Below are positions 6,590 through 10,041 of a stretch of 10,041 nt of DNA, one piece after another (the stretch's first letter is position 1; each line of letters opens with the position of its first letter). The DNA is from Bacillota bacterium. GTDB taxonomy: Bacteria > Bacillota_E > Sulfobacillia > Sulfobacillales > Sulfobacillaceae. The notes under the pieces are model-generated. The model had not been told where the DNA came from. It did no database searches and was given only the letters and a program-made list of their open reading frames with translations. Both the position numbers and the translations under genes were made by a program. The stretch lies in assembly GCA_021802375.1 (NCBI GenBank), contig JAKAAL010000095.1:1-10041 (forward strand), written 5' to 3'.

Positions 6590-6618
6590 ATTATAGCGAG
6601 CCGTCCCTTAGAATACAA
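6590..6618 (-). promoter_or_regulatory. Promoter of the pdaD-speE-speB-argS operon
   Basis: On the minus strand TTGTAT (6618-6613), 17-base spacer, perfect TATAAT (6595-6590). Transcription would start near 6583, giving a leader of about 35 bases before the pdaD GTG. The -35 overlaps a CAACG-TTTTT-CGTTG inverted repeat, and the spacer contains one copy of an AGGGACGG repeat, so regulator binding is plausible. Confidence 0.6.
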
Positions 6619-6647
6619 CGTTTTTCGTTGATAGCATACCCGTCCCT
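6601..6647. repeat. AGGGACGG direct repeat at the operon promoter
   Basis: AGGGACGG (minus strand) occurs at 6608-6601, inside the promoter spacer, and at 6647-6640, 39 bases upstream. Both copies are followed by GCTAT after 3 or 4 bases. Two matching elements on either side of the -35 suggest paired operator sites or a duplicated promoter segment, but an 8-base repeat can be chance. Confidence 0.35.
6616..6630. promoter_or_regulatory. Inverted repeat overlapping the operon -35
   Basis: CAACG-TTTTT-CGTTG is a perfect 5-bp inverted repeat with a 5-base centre. It overlaps the -35 of the pdaD promoter by three bases, so a bound dimer could block RNA polymerase. It also lies upstream of the divergent PBP gene. 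Operator function is inferred. Confidence 0.35.
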
Positions 6648-6712
6648 GGGTTTTTTAGCGAAATTCCTCCCAACCGGAAAGGATCGGTCGAAACGGGCAA
6701 TACTAGCTCGGA

Positions 6713-6720
6713 AAAGGAGG
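6713..6720 (+). promoter_or_regulatory. Strong RBS of the class A PBP gene
   Basis: AAAGGAGG, 7 bases before the ATG at 6728, which fixes the start. No clear promoter was found for this gene: TTGATA at 6628-6633 could serve as a -35, but no good -10 follows at 16-18 bases. Confidence 0.75.
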
Positions 6721-6727
6721 GCTCTGG

Positions 6728-8824
6728 ATGCAGTCTCGGAAGTCACGACACAAGAACCCCAAGCACCGTGTCGCCACTTATTGGCGTCGCTTGCGAGATA
6801 AAGTGGGCAACACCGGTGCCATGATTAGCCTGCCGGCTCTAGTGGTAGGAGCCACGACCGTGCTCTTGCCCACGGCCTGGCTTGCGTTGCCAGCCCCGAA
6901 CTTACCAGCTGACACGACAATTTATGATCAAAAAGGCCGCTTAGTCAGTGTCCTTTATGGCACTGAAAATCGGATGCCAATCCCCTACAGCCAAATACCG
7001 GATAGCGCCCAAAACGCCTTGGTGGCCATCGAAGACGACACCTACTGGATTGAGCCGGCCATCGATCCGGTTGGCATTTTGCGGGCCGCCGTCATCGATA
7101 TTACTGCCGGTAAGATTGTCCAAGGGGGAAGCACCATCACCCAACAGCTGGCCAAAAATCTCTACCTATCCGATGTCCGAACTTTTTCCCGGAAGTTTAA
7201 AGAACTCCTGATTACCCTAAAGATGTCGACCATGTACGATAAACGACAAATTATTTCGATGTACCTCAATGACGTCTACTTCGGAGAGGGAGCCTACGGC
7301 ATCCAAGCCGCCAGTGAAGTCTACTTCGGCCATGGTGCCCGCACCCTCACGCTTCCCGAATCCGCACTCCTGGCGGGGTTGGTCAATGCCCCGAGCTATT
7401 ATGACCCTTACGTAAATCCGCGCGCTGCGGTGGCTCGGCGCAATGTGGTGCTCCATCAGATGTACCTCTTACACTACATCACCAAGAGCCAGGAAACGGC
7501 AGCCATCAACACCCCTCTCAAACTATCGGGGGCACCCCTGGCTGGTGACAAAGCGCCATACTATACCAAATTTCTTTCGGATCAGCTCGCCACCCTGGAT
7601 CCGAGCGTGGCCAAGAATCTTTACAATGGCGGCTACTCGATTACCACCACCATGGATTGGACTATGCAAAAAGCGGCCCAGACCGCCATCAAAGACTATA
7701 TGCCCGCGACGTCCTTAGTGCATGGAGTCTTGGAGCCCGAAGTCGGTCTCAGCGCCATCAATCCCACCAACGGCTACGTCGAAGCCATTGTGGGGGGCGT
7801 CAACTACGCCAATACCCAACTCGATCGGGCCACGAAAGCGGCACGGCAACCCGGTTCCACCATGAAATATTTTCTTTACACCACCGTCATTAATAAGGGC
7901 TATTCGACCTCGGCCATCCAAGATTCGGCACCGGTACGTTTCCCTGCCGGCAATGGTAAATGGTACGTACCGCATAACTACGGGCACGTGTATAATGGGC
8001 CGCTCCCGATTCGCTATGCCATTGCCTTGTCGGATAATATTTGCGCCGTCAAGTGGATGAATGCCGTGGGCCCGCCGGCCATGATCGCCATGGCGCATTC
8101 CATGGGCATCGTAAGCCCCCTCGCGAATAACTTAACCACAGCTCTGGGATCGTCATCGGTGACCCCTTATGAGATGTCGCGCGCGGTGGCCCCCATCGCC
8201 AACGGCGGGGATCGGGTCCATCCGATTTGCATCTTAAAAGTGGTGGACCAAAGCGGCCATGTCGTCTATAGCCAAGCACCACACCTGACCCGCGTGATTA
8301 CGCCTCAGGTGGCGTATGTCGTAAGCAACCTCTTTACCGCACCCTTACTCAATCCGATGGGAACCGCCCATGACTTGCATCCCATTTTTAGTCGTCCGGC
8401 TGATGCCAAAACGGGAACCTCCTCTGGGCAACGCGATGCCTGGTTGGTCGGGTTCACACCCCAACTAACGGCGGCGGTGTGGGTCGGCAACGACAACGAC
8501 AGTCCACTTGGTCTCACTGGAGATGCGGGTGCTGGCCCCATCTGGGCCCACTTTATGAAATGGGCTTTGGTCAATAAGCCGGTGGTCAATTTTACCAAAC
8601 CGCCGGGGATTGTGACTCACACCGTGTGCGTTAAAACCGGGCTTCTAAGCAACGGGTGTTGCTCCACGTATAACGAGGTATATATTCGAGGGCATCAGCC
8701 CACCAAAGTGAGCCCAGGCTGTGTCTCAACGCCTACCTCGCATCATAAAAAGAAGACCAAACATCCGAGTAAAACATCCGGATCAAGCCTTTTAAACTCC
8801 ATCTTGAAGTCGCTGACACCGTAG
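6728..8824 (+). CDS. Class A penicillin-binding protein (GT51 transglycosylase / transpeptidase)
   Basis: Bifunctional peptidoglycan synthase, 698 residues, anchored in the membrane with catalytic domains outside. A basic cytoplasmic tail (1-27) precedes a membrane segment at about 31-55. The GT51 domain follows: AIEDDTYW (100-107) with the catalytic E102, QGGSTITQQLAKN (132-144) and YFGEGAYGIQAAS (184-196). The usual EDxxFxxHxG block reads EDDTYWIEPA here, so its basic and histidine positions are changed; related variants occur in other Gram-positives. The transpeptidase domain carries SxxK with S377-K380 (PGSTMK), SDN (435-437) and KTGTS (561-565). A short C-terminal domain has four cysteines (C634, C644, C645, C665) in the spacing common to class A PBPs, suggesting disulfides, followed by a basic Ser/Lys tail. 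It is divergent from the polyamine operon across 179 bases. The subtype (PonA, PbpF and so on) cannot be assigned. Confidence 0.95.
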   Translation: MQSRKSRHKNPKHRVATYWRRLRDKVGNTGAMISLPALVVGATTVLLPTAWLALPAPNLPADTTIYDQKGRLVSVLYGTENRMPIPYSQIPDSAQNALVAIEDDTYWIEPAIDPVGILRAAVIDITAGKIVQGGSTITQQLAKNLYLSDVRTFSRKFKELLITLKMSTMYDKRQIISMYLNDVYFGEGAYGIQAASEVYFGHGARTLTLPESALLAGLVNAPSYYDPYVNPRAAVARRNVVLHQMYLLHYITKSQETAAINTPLKLSGAPLAGDKAPYYTKFLSDQLATLDPSVAKNLYNGGYSITTTMDWTMQKAAQTAIKDYMPATSLVHGVLEPEVGLSAINPTNGYVEAIVGGVNYANTQLDRATKAARQPGSTMKYFLYTTVINKGYSTSAIQDSAPVRFPAGNGKWYVPHNYGHVYNGPLPIRYAIALSDNICAVKWMNAVGPPAMIAMAHSMGIVSPLANNLTTALGSSSVTPYEMSRAVAPIANGGDRVHPICILKVVDQSGHVVYSQAPHLTRVITPQVAYVVSNLFTAPLLNPMGTAHDLHPIFSRPADAKTGTSSGQRDAWLVGFTPQLTAAVWVGNDNDSPLGLTGDAGAGPIWAHFMKWALVNKPVVNFTKPPGIVTHTVCVKTGLLSNGCCSTYNEVYIRGHQPTKVSPGCVSTPTSHHKKKTKHPSKTSGSSLLNSILKSLTP

Positions 8825-8973
8825 AAAGGCAATGGGCAGAGGCATGGTAAACCCTTTGTACGGGCCGTTGGGAATCATGGGCGCCACCCCGGAGCCCCAC
8901 CTGGTATGGGGTAAGGAAACGCTCTCTAGGATAAGGGTTACAGCCAGCAAAGTACGACGGCAAAAGACGAGCG

Positions 8974-9728
8974 TCATTCCCCGGCGACACAGCGCGCCAG
9001 GAAATCTCCCATCTCTCCGGCCTCTCTGGTCTCATAAAACCGGACCATTTTCTGATTAAACTCCAACTGCCGTGTGGCGGGAATGTTTAGTGCCTCGTGG
9101 CCTGAAGACAGCAAGATACCATTAGCCATGAGACGAGCCGTTCTCTTATTGCCACCGAAAAAAACTGCTGGAGCGCACCAAATAGAAAAAAGTTAAACGC
9201 CCGGTGATAGGGGTCGTCTAAGGTATTGAGTGCTGCGATCCCGCGTCCAAACCTGGAGTCGAGTTGGTCAGGAAATGGAGGCTGGTAATGCGTCACGCCT
9301 TGAATACTCACCGGACGATTCCGAAACACCCCCCATTCCAGCGCTTCTTCGAAGGCTATCAGGCCATTTAGATGGCAAAAAGTCTCCTTATTCAGCCCAA
9401 ATTCCCCGGCCAACACGGTGTTAAATAAGGAACGCCAGGCATTGCGCAAGTTTAACACCAGGCGCTCCTCTTCGAGTCGATGTCCGCCCACGGTCACGCC
9501 GTCGAGTAAGGTTTGCACCTCGGGTAAGGTGTAGGGGCTCCCTTCCAAACGCGCGGCGTCATAGACTAATCCTACTAGCTGCCGTTTGGCTAAGAACACC
9601 GCGCTCCGCACCGAGTCTCGTTTGGGAGCCACGGTGGGCAGCGCCGGTGCAAACCCCAAGGCCAGTTCGTAGTCGTTCAATATCTTCACCCCATTACCCG
9701 CCACTCTAATCATCGTGCGTTTTACCAA
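8974..9728 (-). pseudogene. Fic-domain protein gene, frameshifted at a T7 run
   Basis: Fic-family protein, 251 residues once the frame is restored. Residues 57-63 (DAARLEG) match the regulatory helix motif [S/T]xxxEG with alanine at the S/T position. Later come GVTHYQPPFP (144-153), the flap before the active site, and the Fic core. In the frame from the start, the core breaks at a run of seven T (9164-9158, minus strand) and continues into unrelated sequence ending at 9087. Shifting back one base (as if there were eight T) gives QFFFGGNKRTARLMANG and a family-like C-terminus ending DFLARCVAGE at 8974. The canonical HPFxxGNGR is thus QFFFGGNKR (188-196): catalytic His replaced by Gln, as I recall for a GNKRT subgroup. 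AMPylation is therefore doubtful. Possible causes are a sequencing error, a decayed gene, or slippage on the T run. The start is uncertain (TTG 9728 or ATG 9713), with no good RBS for either. It lies 27 bases after the PhzF gene, on the same strand. Confidence 0.85.
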
Positions 9729-9755
9729 CGCGTGTACATGAGTCCCGGCGGATGC

Positions 9756-10041
9756 TTAGAAACGGTCCTGCCAATCCTCCGGCACCTCAAGTTTTCCTTC
9801 AAAAACTGGCACCACGTGTCCTCCCACTTCGAGCGAGTCTAAGCCGTGGGCGTTAAGCCGCAGCCAAAGCAATGACGGTCTTCCTATTTCTTCCCCTTGA
9901 TGAATTTTATAGCGTTGGCTAGCCGTGGCACCCGTAGCTTTCAGCAGATACGTTCCAAAGGCGGCCGCCGCCGAGCCAGTGGCGGGATCCTCCGTGACCC
10001 CGATCCCTATCCCAAAAAATCGGGCATGGTAGGTAGACGGT
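9756..10041 (-). CDS. PhzF-family isomerase/epimerase, C-terminal part
   Basis: The last 95 codons of a gene whose 5' part lies beyond the right edge. The translation contains ARFFGIGIGVTEDPATGSAA, the second glycine-rich active-site loop that defines the PhzF/DapF-like fold (EDPATGSA), then a helix with GTYLLKATGA. It continues into beta strands (GGHVVPVFEGKLEVP) and ends EDWQDRF. Family members are about 260-300 residues long; PhzF itself isomerises a phenazine precursor, but most homologues have unknown substrates and nothing here indicates phenazine synthesis. The catalytic glutamate of the N-terminal half is outside the window. The stop TAA is at 9758-9756, 27 bases before the Fic start, so the two may be co-transcribed. 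Confidence 0.88.
   Translation of the reverse strand, partial: PSTYHARFFGIGIGVTEDPATGSAAAAFGTYLLKATGATASQRYKIHQGEEIGRPSLLWLRLNAHGLDSLEVGGHVVPVFEGKLEVPEDWQDRF

Noticed and set aside
6639..6656. CCC/GGG mini-hairpin followed by T6 as a terminator
   Set aside because: A 3-bp stem is too weak, and no plus-strand gene ends upstream of it.
8895..8911. CCCCA/TGGGG hairpin between PBP and Fic genes
   Set aside because: A 5-bp stem with no T-run on either strand; it could slow polymerase but cannot be called a terminator.
8832..9059. 75-codon plus-strand ORF after the PBP gene
   Set aside because: It lies mostly antisense to the real C-terminal coding part of the Fic gene and its translation looks non-protein-like.
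9087..9157. Fic protein ending at 9087 as a genuine 213-aa form
   Set aside because: The residues after the T run in that frame match nothing, while the -1 frame continues the Fic core precisely.

Overview
The window looks like chromosomal DNA from a moderately GC-rich Gram-positive of the Bacillota, possibly a thermophilic Sulfobacillus-type lineage. That assignment is inferred from Bacillus-like SpeE/SpeB sequences, strong AAGGAGG-type ribosome binding sites, frequent GTG/TTG starts, a class A PBP, and a polyamine route built on pyruvoyl arginine decarboxylase. No RNA gene, CRISPR array or insertion sequence was seen.

Layout. Positions 1-219 hold no convincing gene. A 154-residue protein of unknown function (minus, 220-684) is divergent from an HNH nuclease gene (plus, 885-1490). 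The nuclease has an IscB-like PLMP-type N-terminus, and a promoter can be proposed on each strand between the two. Then comes a five-gene minus-strand cluster, read from 6548 down to 1559: pyruvoyl-dependent arginine decarboxylase (pdaD), aminopropyltransferase/spermidine synthase (speE), agmatinase-type ureohydrolase (speB), an arginyl-tRNA synthetase (argS) and a beta-lactamase-fold serine hydrolase. Spacings are 80, 0, 23 and 30 bases. One good sigma-A-type promoter lies upstream of pdaD. Diverging from it is a large class A penicillin-binding protein (plus, 6728-8824). The right end carries two minus-strand genes: a Fic-domain gene broken by a frameshift at a seven-T run (8974-9728), and the C-terminal third of a PhzF-family protein that runs off the window (9756-10041). 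The 149 bases between the PBP and Fic stops hold nothing I can identify.

How it works together. PdaD makes agmatine from arginine, SpeB removes urea and SpeE adds an aminopropyl group, so the cluster converts arginine to spermidine; AdoMet decarboxylase must be encoded elsewhere. The co-transcribed ArgRS draws on the same amino acid and has lost both histidines of its HIGH motif. The serine hydrolase at the operon end and the PBP across the divergent promoter both point to cell-wall metabolism, but no link to polyamines can be shown.

Most worth checking: the AUA start proposed for the serine hydrolase, the hairpin-bridged RBS with an overlapping short ORF ahead of speE, the variant ArgRS, the PLMP-HNH mini-nuclease, and the Fic frameshift in a protein whose catalytic histidine is already replaced.
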